Shown in pieces: positions 11,751 to 24,109 of a DNA stretch of 64,000 bases (the first letter of the stretch is position 1; each line of letters begins with the position of its first letter). The stretch lies in contig SIJG01000012.1 of the NCBI GenBank assembly GCA_023374025.1, positions 1,916,449 through 1,980,448 on the forward strand. The letters are read 5' to 3'. Both the position numbers and the translations under genes were made by a program. Below the pieces are notes generated by a model. It was not told where the DNA came from. It worked only from the letters and a program-made list of their open reading frames with translations, and searched no databases. The DNA comes from Heterodera schachtii (Eukaryota > Nematoda > Chromadorea > Rhabditida > Heteroderidae).

Positions 11751-11858
11751 TTTTTGTTTGATTTGTTGAATAAATTGTTGACTCTGCAGAAAATTTGTGA
11801 ATTTATTAAATATTTACGAATTAAATATGATCAAAAAATTTTAGAAATACATAAAGAT

Positions 11859-11894
11859 GCCTCAGAATCCCTAATCACACAGGGATTCTAAGGC
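11859..11894. repeat. 14-bp hairpin
   Basis: GCCT-C-AGAATCCCT pairs with AGGGATTCT-A-AGGC across an 8-base AATCACAC loop; 13 of 14 positions pair. It lies about 110 bases downstream of the RGG-tail stop. It could be a small-RNA precursor, a 3'-processing structure or a relic palindrome. Confidence 0.5.
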
Positions 11895-11931
11895 TTTAAC
11901 GAAGTGTTAATCGAAATCTGATTTCATATTA

Positions 11932-12100
11932 GTGATCAGCATCCCAAATAACTCCTAAAGAATATTTTAGGAAGATTTTTGGTGAAAAAATTTTTCAACT
12001 CAAAAATCCTGGTCAACCCCCCCCCCCTTTGGTTCCGAATCCCAAAATCACATTTATTTTTGTAACAATTCTCAAAAAAGAGATAAAGATGTAAAATTAA
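11932..12100 (+). repeat. GTGATCAG repeat family copy with C11 tract
   Basis: It begins GTGATCAGCATCCCAAATAA. About 85 bases on there is a run of 11 C (12,017-12,027) followed by TTTGGTTC, then TTTTTGTAACAATTCTC. The order GTGATCAG, C-run, TTTGTAACAA is the same at 16,325-16,470, so the two are copies of one element. Confidence 0.55.
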
Positions 12101-13050
12101 ATATATCTTATAGAGGAAAAAATTGCGGATATTTGTAGTATTTTACTTTTCCAGAATGACTTTTCAGAACCGAGTTCTAAAAAATTTTCTGAAAATTTGA
12201 AAATTTCCTGAATTTCTGGAATAACTTTTTTCAATTTCAACATATAAATTCCAAATCAAACCTATGAAATTCTCCTGATTTTTCTCTATTTTTAACGCTT
12301 TATTGTATGAAAATTGTCCAACATTGAAGTGAGTTACAAATTTTCAAATATTCGCCTAAAATCCCGAGGCCCAAAAATTGAAAAATATAATCGAATTTTT
12401 AAGAAATTCCAAAAATTCTGAAACGCAAAATAAACATCATATTCGTGCTCAGCACCACAAAATAACTCAGAATAAATTTTTTTACCCCTATTTTGGCCAC
12501 AAAAAAAATTTACGAAAATTTTTAGGGGGCCTAGCTCGAAAATTTTTGACAATTTCCGAACATATAGCACACCATTCGATAGAGCTTAAAAATCTCTACA
12601 ATTTTTCCCTAAGGCAAATTTGGGCTAAAACGAACTCCTAACGAGTTATGGGCCCGGGACTCAAATGTCCCGCTTAGGCCAAAAAATTTCCTATTTCCGG
12701 AAAAAATACCAGCCGATAGAGCTCGAAAAACTGTTGCTTAAAAGTGGTCTCCGTTTTCCCGGGAAAATTCGTTAAAAAATCCTAAAATTCAAAAACCCCA
12801 AAACCAACTTTTAGGCCTAACTCGAAAAATTTTGAAAATTTTCGAAATTTTAAAATTTCAAAAAATCGAGCTTCTAAAACTCTACAATAAGTCTGCTTGC
12901 CACCCACCGCTCATTTCAAACCCTGATTAGTTATTCGCCTGGTACTGAAGTGGGCAAAAAAAATGAACTGAGTCTCCGTGTGTGTACAGGCCAGGGGGTT
13001 ACTCTGATCAAAAAATAAAAAATACCCTGTTATAGAGGACACTTCTGCGG
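12101..13050. other. repeat-derived intergenic DNA
   Basis: No coding exon was identified. Related blocks occur near 12,578, 12,714 and 12,870 with a CGATAGAGCTYRAAAA or ATCGAGCTTCTAAAACTC core, spaced about 140-155 bases, suggesting an old tandem repeat. A 6-bp hairpin CGGGAC/GTCCCG is at 12,655-12,672. Confidence 0.4.
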
Positions 13051-13071
13051 AGTGCCCTCACAGCGGGCACT
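13051..13071. repeat. perfect 7-bp hairpin followed by a T run
   Basis: AGTGCCC, 7-base loop TCACAGC, GGGCACT, then TTTTT. It lies 40 bases before the ATG proposed for the next gene. It may act in the 5' leader or in the 3' end of something upstream; no assignment can be made. Confidence 0.5.
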
Positions 13072-13110
13072 TTTTGATTGGGGTTTTAGAAAAAAAGTTA
13101 CGGGCCCTAA

Positions 13111-14167
13111 ATGCGGAGGACTCATTTGTTGATGTCGAAAGTAAGAAAATACTAATTAAAATGAACATTTTGAAATTATTTTTTCCTTTTTTTTGTTGCA
13201 GATACATCATAGTCAATTAATCTGGTGAATTATTCGGGCACCAGTAGCAACGAGACAACTTTTACCCGGTAAAAATGGGGGGGAGGGAAAATTTTCAGTT
13301 AAAATTATAAAAGCTGTTTTGCATTTCAGCTCAACTGATCGTCCAAAAAGAAAAGCGGCTGAAAAAGCCATGATGCTTTTGATAAAACCGTAATGGTTTA
13401 TCACTTCTTTAATTCTGCTTAATGTTCTTTTTTTCTTTTCAGGAAACGCCAACGAAAAAACACAGCGGCGGAAGAAGAAGAAGTGATCCGGACGGAAACA
13501 GTAGTTCTGGAGAATGAAAGAGAAGAAGCGACAGAAGAAGGGCAGCAAAACGGGGAGGGCACAGCGGAGAATGAGCAGCAAAACGGCGAAGGCACAACGA
13601 ACGAGCAGCAACAAAATGGGGAGAGCACAGCGGCGAATGAGCAGCAGCAAAACGGGGAGGGCACAGCGAATGAGGAGCAGCAAAATGGCCAAGAAGAAGC
13701 CTCTTCGGCTTCGTCTTCCGCTTCTTCCGCCGCAAAACGCAAAAAGCCGCCCAAATCGAAAGAACAGAAGGTGGCCGCCCGGCAGCGCAACAACAACAAT
13801 AAAAAAAGGTGGGTTACAATATGAATTCCAAGGGCTTTTCTTTTTGGTAAAATTAATAGTTTATACACTCAACGAAAACACATTTTTGCGCTTGGTTTGG
13901 GGTGTCTACGATGACATTTACAATGCATAATTTTGCCTTTTTATGGTTTTAATGTTACTCCTTCTCTATTTTTTGTACCAATTTAAATAAATTTTTTCAT
14001 TTTTAAAGCCCAAAACAAGGATCAAGTTACCAAGAGGGAAAGTCCCGGCTCGTGTGCAGCTGATCACAAACAACGAGCAAAACCGTGAGGAGGAGGAGCA
14101 GACCTACGAAGTGGAGGCCATATTGGCAATGTCAGAACAATATATCCTACAAATAAATAAAAATTAA
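13111..14167 (+). CDS. five-exon gene model: charged nuclear-type protein with truncated chromodomain-like end
   Basis: Proposed exons are 13111-13140, 13213-13268, 13330-13389, 13443-13808 and 14020-14167; donors are GTAAGA, GTAAAA, GTAATG and GTGGGT. Every join keeps phase and gives 219 codons ending TAA 14,165. Exon 3 has a basic KRKAAEKA stretch and exon 4 begins KRQRKN. Exon 4 then carries four or five copies of an EQQQNGEGTA minisatellite, a Ser/Ala run, and KRKKPPKSKEQK, a likely nuclear localisation signal. Exon 5 reads IKLPRGKVPARVQL, an acidic run, then TYEVEAIL, the first strand of a chromodomain; the rest of that fold is absent because the frame enters AT-rich DNA. The weak points are exon 2's TAG acceptor (the better TTGCAG nearby gives a stop) and exon 5's CAAG acceptor. 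Exon 4 is the most secure. Function unknown. Confidence 0.45.
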
Positions 14168-15882
14168 AATCTTTTTATTTTAAATAAGAAATAAAATACA
14201 TAAAAATTAGATGAAATTGCATCAAGAAAGAACAAACAAATTTTCTAGATAACATAACTTTTAATAAAAACACTAAGACCTTAAAGAAATCAAAAATTGC
14301 TCTCAAAATGTATTTAAAATAAAAGAATGAAATAAATATGTCATAGTAAGATAAATAAAATATATGATAAAGGCAAGCTTCAAAAATAAAATATATTATT
14401 AACGAATTCAAAGAAAAACACAAAATTAAAATAAAAAATATAACCAAATAGAAAAAACGAATGATTTGAAAAAAAAATTTTAATTACCGAAAAATAGGAC
14501 TATAGTATTACAAAATATATTTACTGAATAAGATTTTAATAAATAAATATTAAACAAGGAATATTGGAAATTGCTATGACTTCAACCATAAGAGTAAAAA
14601 AAAATATTTTTAAGTTTGAATATTAATTAAATTAAGATAGAAAAACCTGTAAATGAAATTCTTGCATATATTAAATTCATCATTTACAACATTAATTAAC
14701 GTTGACGAAAGCAAATAAAATTAAAATATAACCAAGTAAAAACAAAAAATTTTAATATCGACAAAACAGTGACTATATTAAAAAAAATTCAATTTTTTCT
14801 AAAGAAATAAATGTTTTAGCAAAAAAATATAGAAAAATTCCTTGAATTTCAATAATATTTGTAAAAATTCTGGCAAAATAATTATGGTGCAAATATGTCG
14901 TGTGGAAAATGAGGAATTTTCATAGATCGCATCTGATGACAAGTGATAAAATTTTATATTTTAATAAAACAAAGGAAAAAAAAAATAATGAAAACTTTAC
15001 ATAAACATATTGGTCAACCTAATGAACTTACTCAAAAAATTAGAAATACCAAAATAATTTATAAAAATTGAAAATAAAAAACAATAATAATTTGTATTTG
15101 AATTAATTTTTTTTTTTTAAACTAAGAGCTAAGTTAATACATTTATTGTAAAATTAAAAAATCTCAAAAACGATGGAAAATTGTTATTGAAAATTAATAT
15201 TAATTTCTTTAAGATAAAAATTAAAATTCAAGAATAAATTTGCTATATTTTAACCAAAAATAAATTTATAACATATTTAAAAAATAAATGCTAATCGAAC
15301 ATATAAACTAATTTGAAGAACCGTATTCTTTTTTACTTAATCTTAACTAAAATTATGTATTTGTCTTGTAAATAATTAACTTAACCACAACACAAAATCC
15401 AAAATTAAATTATACTAAACAAATGTTCTGATGGGAATAAGTAATAACAAACCAAAACAATTTTTTTAGAAAATATGAATAAATAAACAACAAAAATAAA
15501 AATCAAATGTTGAATTAGAAATATTAGAAACTATAAAAATTTACTGATCCTAAATGTTTTCATATTCAGATTTTAATCACATACATATTTTATCCCTTTT
15601 TATAAATTTTGTTAAATTATAAAAAATTAAAATGAAGTGAGTATAATTGAAAAGTTACAGAATTTACAAGGTAATTAAATATTTTTATTAATTAAATTTT
15701 CTACATTAATATAAAACAAAATATAAAATGATGGAACATTTTAACAAATGTTTATTATACATATAGATATACTCATTCATTAACGTTTAAAAAACTTGTT
15801 ATTTCAAAAAAACATTTGGAATAAATTACATAAATTCAATACTGAAAGAGAATAAATTTTAATTCTTCGGGTTATTTCTTTG

Positions 15883-16150
15883 ATGTAGTACCTTTTTAGT
15901 CTAAAAATTATAAATAATAAATGAATTAGATGATTCTTTTTCCAACATGCAAATTGCTGATGCTATTTGATTTTAAAGCTGAATTGTTTAAAAAAGAAAT
16001 AGAATATTAAAATAATTAAATAATAGAAAAAATAATAAAATATTTATATGGAACAAATTTTGATATATAAAATCACGTAATTAGATAATTGAAATTTTTT
16101 ATTATTTAAAAATATTTAAATGAAAAACAAACTATTTAAAATATAAATGT
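15883..16150 (+). repeat. ~260-bp dispersed repeat, copy A
   Basis: It contains ACCTTTTTAGTCTAAAAA, then CCAACATGCAAATTGCTGAT, then TAGAATATTAAAATA. The same blocks recur in the same order and orientation at 36,222-36,475 with many substitutions and small indels. Confidence 0.6.
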
Positions 16151-16173
16151 GAAATATAAAATATTGTGAAAAA

Positions 16174-16337
16174 GTCGCTGATCACGAATCTGCCATCTCT
16201 CTTGACCAAATTTCTAATGCAAACCCGAACTTGAACAAAAATCGAAAATTTGAATTTTCGATTTATGATTTTTTGTTTAAATTTAAGTTAGGAAATAGGA
16301 ATTAGTCAAAATAATTTACAGATTCGTGATCAGGGAC
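16174..16337. repeat. 164-bp element bounded by 19-bp inverted repeats
   Basis: The left end GTCGCTGATCACGAATCTG (16,174-16,192) is the reverse complement of the right end CAGATTCGTGATCAGGGAC (16,319-16,337) at 18 of 19 positions. The interior is not palindromic. It looks like a MITE or a pair of facing termini of the GTGATCAG family. Confidence 0.6.
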
Positions 16338-16470
16338 CCCAAAAACCCTTTTCATGACCATACACAAAAAATTTTTGCAAACTAAAAGGGTCCCCCCCCC
16401 CCCCCTTTTGTTCTTGATAAATTTCAAAATGGACTTCTTTGTAACAACTAGCTCCAAAAAAAACATATAA
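16325..16470 (+). repeat. GTGATCAG repeat family copy with C14 tract
   Basis: GTGATCAGGGACCCCAAAAA is followed by a run of 14 C (16,392-16,405), TTTTG, and then CTTTGTAACAACTAGC. It parallels 11,932-12,100. Other occurrences of the core are at 11,477 and 22,138 (plus) and 32,999 (minus). Confidence 0.55.
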
Positions 16471-19400
16471 ATTAAATAAAAATAAATAAAATAATTACTA
16501 AATGGTTGATAAAAGTCATAACAATAAAAACTATATTTTACAATCAGAGCAATATGTCACATTTCGTTTTAAAATAAAAACGTTTTAATTTATTTAACCT
16601 AAAAATATTATATTTTATTTGTTTCAATAATCTATTGTTGACAATTTTATTTGAAATATTATTAAAGTATGTTGAATATTTTGTTTAGATTATTAGATTG
16701 AATTAGTTATTTAATTTTTCTAAGCACATAACTTGTATATTTAACTGGTCAGATTGTTCACAAAACGATTTTAATAGCTAAAATTTGATTTACGATTAAA
16801 AATATTTTATTTCAGTTATGTAAATGGTTGTAAATTTTCAATACATTAATGAAAATACAATGAAATTAACAAAAAATTAATTAAATAAACTAAGATATGT
16901 TATATAATAAAAGAATATAAACAGTATAAAAAATAAATAACTTTATTAGACGAATTAAAATTTTAAATAAAGCTTATTAAAAAAATTTAATGTTATTTTA
17001 AAAATTAACTATTGAATCTAATTTTGGTCTATGGAGCTGATATGAAGTGATAAATTTAAATATTGTGAAATAAAAGAAAAAAACGTCTATTTGTGTTGAT
17101 TTCAGGTTTTACCCTGGGAAAATAATGGACACCAGTACGCAGGATAAAGATTTTAAATAAGTTACAAATTTATGCAAGCGTTCTATTTTAATATTAAAAT
17201 ACAACATAAAATATTCTAATTAATAAATTACAAATTATTAATAATCATAATATATTTAAAAAACGAGAATTTTGTTAATTTTGCCAATTCTTAATCTATT
17301 AACCAATTCTTAATCTACTAACGGCGCTATATAAAATGTCAAATTATGTAGCTAATCTAATAAACTGTGTGAGGAACAGAATCTAAAATATTTATAGCAC
17401 GCGAAAATATAAATTTAATATTTGTAATAATTAATAAAAATATAAAATGCGATTTTATTTTATTTTTACAATCCATATATCAAAAAAACTAAATAATACT
17501 TTTAGACAATAATAGAAATTCTAAAATATGATTCTAAATAATTTTTTATCAAGAACTTAGAAATATTCTTAAATTCAACTATGCCAAATAAAAAAAAAAG
17601 AAATTTAAAATATTTCCGTTTATTTAAAAAAATTAAATTTGAAAAAAAAAATAATTTAAAAAATAATAAGAAAATATTTATAAAAATGCATCCTGACGAA
17701 ACAATTAAAAATTACTTTTAAAATACAAACTTTTAATTCAAAGATGCTAATTTTAATTAATCGGGCTAAATATTTTAAAACATTTGAACAAGGAACCTAA
17801 ATACAACGGCTTATTTATGCAAGAATAAAAAATATAAATACAAAAAAATAGATTTAAAATAAATAAACTTTTTTTCAATTATTAAAATAATGAAATAAAG
17901 TAAATAAATGATTATTAATTATATTGGTACATACAAATTGGCAATAAAAGAGGTAAATTATTAATTATTCATTACGTTTCATAATCTAAAAATAAAAGAT
18001 GGAATCCAAAAAATAATAATTGTTAGAAAAAAACAGTAGAAAATTTGTAAAGATGCCAATTATATGTAAATACATTTTTTTCTGGGTTCTAAATGGTCTA
18101 AATAGTAGGAAAAATGTTTTATTTTATGTGTTTGTGAACAAAAGTTGAGACTTTTATTATTTATGCATATTTTGACTACTTTTTGTACATATTTTTGTAT
18201 TTAATTTTTTTTAACAAAGCTAAATATTTTTTCCGTTATTCATTCACCATTGATTAAAAAAAAAGCTCTGTAAAGATTTAAAATAAATAGTCTTTAATGA
18301 AAATATATTTTCTAAATTTACTAAAAAATTAATAAAGGTAAGTAATTCAAATTTTAAGAGGAATTATTTTAAAAGAAACTGTTATTTAAATTTTTAAAAT
18401 TAATTTTTTCTTTTATCTAAACATCTTTGAATATTAATTTAATAAATATTCTATAATATTTAGAAATTAATGGGAAAATAGAATAGGAAAAAATAAATAA
18501 TAGTTTTAGACAATATAAATAACAAAAAATTTCTTTTTAAATTATAAAGTGTACACTAAAACAAAAAAAAATTGACGAAGAATACATTTACTTAAATGAA
18601 TTTTAATTTAATTAAAAAGCTTATTTTTAGTAAAACAAAAAATTCACATTTCTAAAAAGAGATTCAAAAAATCAGTGAGCAAAAAAGATCATTTTCCAAG
18701 GAAAAAAAATGAATGATTTGAAATTTAAAAATACTAAAAAACAATATTTAAAAATGTATTTTAAATGTAGCAAATAATTTATATAGCTAATAATAATAAA
18801 AGCAAAAAAAATATTTAATATATTTAAATAAAAGCGTGAAATCATTAATTTAATATAGAAAGCTGAATTATTGCAATATTATTTTCTAAATTTTTGTAGA
18901 ATAATAAATTAAAAAATCACCAGATTTTTAAGAGGCATACATTAAAGCATAGCAGTTTTTATTACAAAATTAAAAAATTAAAAAAAAATTTAGAAAAATG
19001 TGCAACAGAGTTTTGCCTCATTTTGAATTCAATATGAAATATGGCAATTTAATTTAATATTATCCAAATAAAAATCAAAATTTTCAGGGGGATCCTTCGA
19101 CATGAATTAAATAAAATTTTATTTTAAGCTTAAAAGATTTTGAACCAAGACCAAAAGTTTAAACTAAATAATTTAAACTGTTGAAATCGTCGCGGAAAAA
19201 TTGGGAATTTTTTCCGTTTTGTAACATCTTTTGTTCAATAAATACTTATTTCTTATATTTTTGATAGAAATTTAATAAAATCTAGAACATTTGAGGCCCG
19301 GAAAATTTTTATTAAAATAAGTGTAAGCGATTGATAATATACAAGAAAAAAAGCAAAAGTTTTTAATCTAATTAAATAATAATTTATTCAGTTTAACATT

Positions 19401-20800
19401 AAAATTTAGACTTTTCCAATAAATTAATTTATTAGACATAAAAAACGAGACTTAAAAATTCTTGGAAATGAAAAATTTTTAAAAATATAAAATAAAAACA
19501 ATTCAAAAATGTCACTTCAAAAAGTTAAAATTTACCAAAATAAGAGAAATGCTAATTCATGAAATAAAAAACCTTTTTTAATTATTAATGTGATTTAATT
19601 AAAATTACCAAAGGCAAATAAGCCTTAAAAAATAATTACATTTTTGTTAATGCGTACAAAACAAAATGATTTAAAAGCGGAGCATTGAAAATTATTAAAT
19701 TATTATTGAAATGCTATTACAATGGCTTTAATGAATAAAAATAAAGAAAAATATTTTAACTTTTAAATTGCTTAGAAGAAGCTGTGCGTTCCATAAACCT
19801 TTTGAAGCTGGGAATGCAGGGTAGATAAAAAATTATTACTTTTTAAATTTTATTGCAAAAATTCTATACATAAACCTATACAAATAAATTAAACAAGAAA
19901 ATATAAAAACAAATAATAACTATTTAAAGAATAGTATTTTTAGGTTAAATTTTAAATAAACTTCAGTTTAACTATAAAATTTTTGTTATTGAAAAATATT
20001 AATACAATTCAACAATATTTTACTTTTATTTTTTATTCAAAAAATAAAAAATGAACAAAGAAAATATATTCATATAATTGTTAGTCGAGCAACTAAAATA
20101 AAATATAAATTTATTAAGTATGAAAAAATAAGATATTGTGACAAAAAATAAATACTTTTTAATTAAATTTCACTTACTTAATAAAAAAAAATATTTTTAG
20201 AATTTAGAAGAAAAAAATAATTTAAAAAATAAGAGTTATAAGCATTTTTATTTAATACAATTTGAATTTTCTTTTTATGTTTTTATATTATTATGAAAGA
20301 AAGACTTACTATTTCTTCTTGCTGGAGCTGCAACAGATACTTCGACAAGAGATTTGATTGATACTTTTATTCAAATGGAAATAAACAAAAAATTTTCATC
20401 ATTTATAAAAATAATATACAGTTAATGTTTCAAATAATTGAAGAATTAATAAATTAAGTATGTATTTTGAACTATTTTTTGAAAAATAGTTTCAAAATTA
20501 AACTTGTAAGTAAATAATTAAAAGTTTAATTAATGATGAAAAACATATAATTACAATCGTAATTCATTATTTTTGTAATATTAGCCCATGTTGTACTTTT
20601 TGTAGTGCCTATTTGACCATATTAATTCCAACCATTGATTTACGCAAAAAGTGAAACATTAATTGCCATTTTTGCGCCATTAACAGTCATAATATAAATT
20701 GTTTATGAAATTTAAAACTCTTATTTTAGCATTTTTTTTTTAAATTTTTATTTATTAAGTATTATTATTATTATAAATTTTGAATTTTTTATTGGTTTAT

Positions 20801-22800
20801 GATTAACTTAATGCCATATGTTTGGAATTCACCCTTTTCTCGACAATTGCAAAGTTTTGTTCATATTTACAAGTTCATCAATTTCAATGCTAAAAACTTT
20901 CAAATTTAGGGGGGTGTAAAATATATTGATATGAAAATAAAGAAATATTATTTTTTATAAATATTTATTTTCCTCATTGATTTTAATTATTCAATTAATT
21001 TTAGAATTTTTAATAACGACAAATTATTTTAAAAAAGATTTTGGCTAAATTTCCAATTTATGTCCATACATTAAAAAGGGGGGTGGGTCAGAAAAATTTT
21101 TGCGAAGGGGGGTCGGCCACCCGCCGGTGACCTTTTTTTTGCTTTTCATAACCGTTTTTTTTTCGGCGCGCTTTTTCCAAAAAAAATTTGGGAACAGGGG
21201 GGCCCGGGAAAATTTTTGAAATTTTGTATGTGATAATTAAAATTTTATTTTTAAATAAATTTTTTATTATATATGTGAATAAATTTTCCATGGGCTAATT
21301 TTAAAATTAAATTTTATGGTGTCATGATTTTGATTATTTGAACAAAATGAATGGCTTTGACAGCAACGAAATTTAAAGCAGAAAGAATCAAAATCTAATA
21401 TAAAACACAAATTATGCTATTTATAAAATAATTTAATACGCTAAAAATTTCTTTTTGTTACTTTTGCAATTATTTAAAATTTAGAAATTTAAATATAAAG
21501 ATGGAAAAAATAAATAATAAATAAATTTTTAATTATTAAATAAATTTATAAATGAAAAATGCTCAAGAATTTGCTGAGGTTTTAGTCCCAGTGATTGGGA
21601 TGACTTATACTATTTAATTTTATGAAATTTTAACTGAAACTAATTCTTAAAAATAATAAAAATAAATGTTTATTTAAAGACAGAAATTCATTTTAAAAAT
21701 ACGCGTAAATGAGGAATTCTAACTACTATATTATAACCATGTGATAAAATATGTATATAAATAAATGAAAATAAAAATTAAATAAGTCTTTATATTTCAA
21801 TTGAAGAATTAATAATAATTTATATAAATAGAGACAAAGATACAGGGTGCGATAATACTTTCCTTATAAGTTTCAATTCTGTATTTTATAATTTATTCAT
21901 AAAATTTTATGCAAAATATTTTATAAATATATTAATTAGTAAAAATTAATATTATTTAAAAAAATTTATTCGTAATAAAATAATATAGTGATTTCCAAGA
22001 TATTAAATACTTAATAAAATCAAAAAATCATTTACGAAATGCCAATAATTTTAGAACCTCGCGCTTTTTTGAATTTTTCGACCTTTTCTTCGAATTCGGG
22101 TTCAGGATCTGAAATTGGTAGTAATGTATGTAATTTTGTGATCAGTGACAACAAAAAGACCCAAAAATATCTTTTTTTTAAAAAGTAAATAATTTAAGCA
22201 CATTTATTTGGCATTTGCCATTTTAAAGAAAACCAACAAACTTTAAAATTAAAAAAACTAAAAAACTAAAAAATATTGATATAGAAGCCGAATGTACCCG
22301 AACTAATTTTGGGGTATACGACGAGGATTTTACTGACAGTTAATTGTTCACAAATTGACAGATTTTCGATAGGAGAAATTTAATACTAGAAATAAGGATT
22401 TTTGGGGCCGTAGGACCTAAAAAAAATAATTAATTTATTAAATAAATTAATAATAATAATAATATTACTGGAAATATTCTCTAACTGACAAAGGAGCACA
22501 TCTGACTGCGAGTATCTAAATCACTTTAAAATCTATTATTATGAAATTGAAGCGATGAATGGAGTGGGCGGCCATAATTCAAACAGCTAAAAATAGTTGA
22601 TTATTCAATATTAAAAAGGTTTTATAAAAATATTTAAAAAAAATAAAAAGCAATAACTAAAACAAATGCCAGAATATAATTGAAATTGAGAAAAACACGA
22701 AATGTTTAATATTATTAATCCAAAAACGCACAAAACCAAAATCCGTAACTTTTTTTCGCGGTTTTTGAGTTAATTTAAAGAAATAAAGGGGATTTTGGAG
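20801..22800. other. AT-rich spacer with GC-hairpin repeat remnants
   Basis: No gene was seen. 21,080-21,220 carries a G-run, a GGTCGGCCACCC/GCCGGTGACC imperfect hairpin, GGCGCGCTTTTTCC and GGGGGGCCCGGGAAAATTTT, the same flanks as the 38.3 kb hairpin repeats. 22,070-22,190 carries a GTGATCAGTGAC copy. Confidence 0.45.
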
Positions 22801-22850
22801 CTCCAGCGGTATCGATAGCGCCGCCGGGTAAAATTTTAAAATTTTTAGTC
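22801..22850 (+). repeat. GC-hairpin repeat family, diverged copy
   Basis: CCAGCGG and CCGCCGG surround a TATCGATA centre at 22,803-22,827, followed by GTAAAATTTTAAAATTTT. It matches the 38.4-38.6 kb copies in both core and right flank. Confidence 0.45.
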
Positions 22851-23603
22851 CATGTGAACAAATTTAGTCCAAAAATGACAATTTGTTGAAATAATAGTAA
22901 TATTTTTAATTATATTTTCACAGCGCATCTCAAATCAAATATGTTTTTTTTTGTGTGACAAATTTTTTTTGGATTGAATTCTTTCAGTGGCTTTTATAAA
23001 TATATCAATTGAATATATAATTTTAAAGTTATTTAAGTTTTCGAAATTTAATTTTTAATTACTTTCTTGAACATTTGTTATTTTGTTTATTAATCTTAAA
23101 TATTCCACTCATTTATTTTATAACCAGTCTAATATCTAAAGTCTTTTTAATTTATAGAATCGTCACTATATTCTTTAGCTTTTTATTTAATTAAACGAAA
23201 ATGTTTTTTCCATTTGCTTTAATTTTTTAATTTTTAGTTTTTGTATTGTCATCTAATTGTTAAACTTTTTATTTCTTAACTTCATATAATTTAATACTCG
23301 AGTTTGAATTTATTTTTTATACTACTAGGCCATCCGCGCCAATTTAAGAAGAATTTAAAATTTATTTTAAAATTCATGGTCATATTTCTTGTTCAAAGGT
23401 CGTGTAAGTTAATTAGTTTCTTCTCAAGGGTGATTTTTATTTATTTAAAATTTTTCGTTAAAGAAATTCTCATTTATTTTTAGTTTATAAATTATATACT
23501 AATAATAATTATCATTCAGTTGTTTTTTTATAATTTTAAATTACATTTAAATAAGTATTTTCTCTTTTTTTTTAATCACACTCAATTCTTGGATTAACTC
23601 GGC
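22851..23603. other. AT-rich spacer, T-rich on the top strand
   Basis: No gene was seen. It forms a short T-rich block between A-rich DNA and the LTR element. Confidence 0.5.
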
Positions 23604-24107
23604 TGTCGCAGCTCAGCGAGCAGCGACTGTCCGTTGGACGGACAGTTTCAACGAAATGAGCAAAAGAGGGGAAGCGGGCACAAAAAGTGGCAAAAAAGGG
23701 GCAAAAATGGAGTGATGAACATCGGCGACAACACACCTCTCGCGCAAAGATGGGCCGATGGACGCAAAAAGAGGAGCCGATTCAACCACGAACGCATGTG
23801 AAGAACCGGCCGCAACAGCGATGCCCATCGAACAGAAGGAAGAAAAAGCCCGAATGATCACCCCATTGCTTATTAATTAATTTGTTATTGTGTGTAGCCC
23901 CACCAATTTGGATCCTATTTAAGCACCGTAAATTGTACATTTAATTGTCCTCTTCAGCCCAATAAACAGTGAAAACCCATCCCCATTGGGGGAACATTTG
24001 GGCGGGGGCCCTCCCCCTTTCCCTCCCGTCTCTGTGCCGGCCCAACCCAAATCCCGAACCAACGGACGACGAACCGTCCCGTTGCGGCTTGTGGGCCAGC
24101 TGCAACA
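23604..24107 (+). repeat. left LTR (504 bp)
   Basis: Near its start is a perfect 9-bp palindrome ACTGTCCGT/ACGGACAGT with loop TGG (23,626-23,646). A TATA-like TATTTAA is at 23,916-23,922 and AATAAA at 23,961-23,966, placing the U3/R boundary between about 23,940 and 23,960. The 3' part is rich in C/G runs (CCCCATTGGGGG and GGGGGCCCTCCCCC), which can fold. Confidence 0.85.
23916..23966 (+). promoter_or_regulatory. LTR TATA-like box and polyadenylation signal
   Basis: TATTTAA is followed 45 bases later by AATAAA within the GC-balanced LTR, where such words are not expected by chance as they would be in the surrounding AT-rich DNA. The close spacing implies a short R region. Confidence 0.5.
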
Positions 24108-24109
24108 TG

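Larger units (their letters stand above)
14168..20800. other. AT-rich spacer, mostly A-rich on the top strand
   Basis: No gene was seen. Short GC-balanced segments occur near 14,895-14,945, 17,105-17,150 and 19,780-19,825; read on the minus strand each follows a T-rich stretch such as TTTTATCTA. Named repeats within it are listed separately. Confidence 0.55.

Noticed and set aside
12670..12680. TTAGGC, the nematode telomere unit
   Set aside because: Single occurrence, not tandem; no telomeric or subtelomeric array in the window.
13213..13868. Minus-strand frames rich in Leu/Cys/Ala
   Set aside because: Antisense of the EQQQNGEGTA repeat exon; the plus strand has splice sites and phase continuity.
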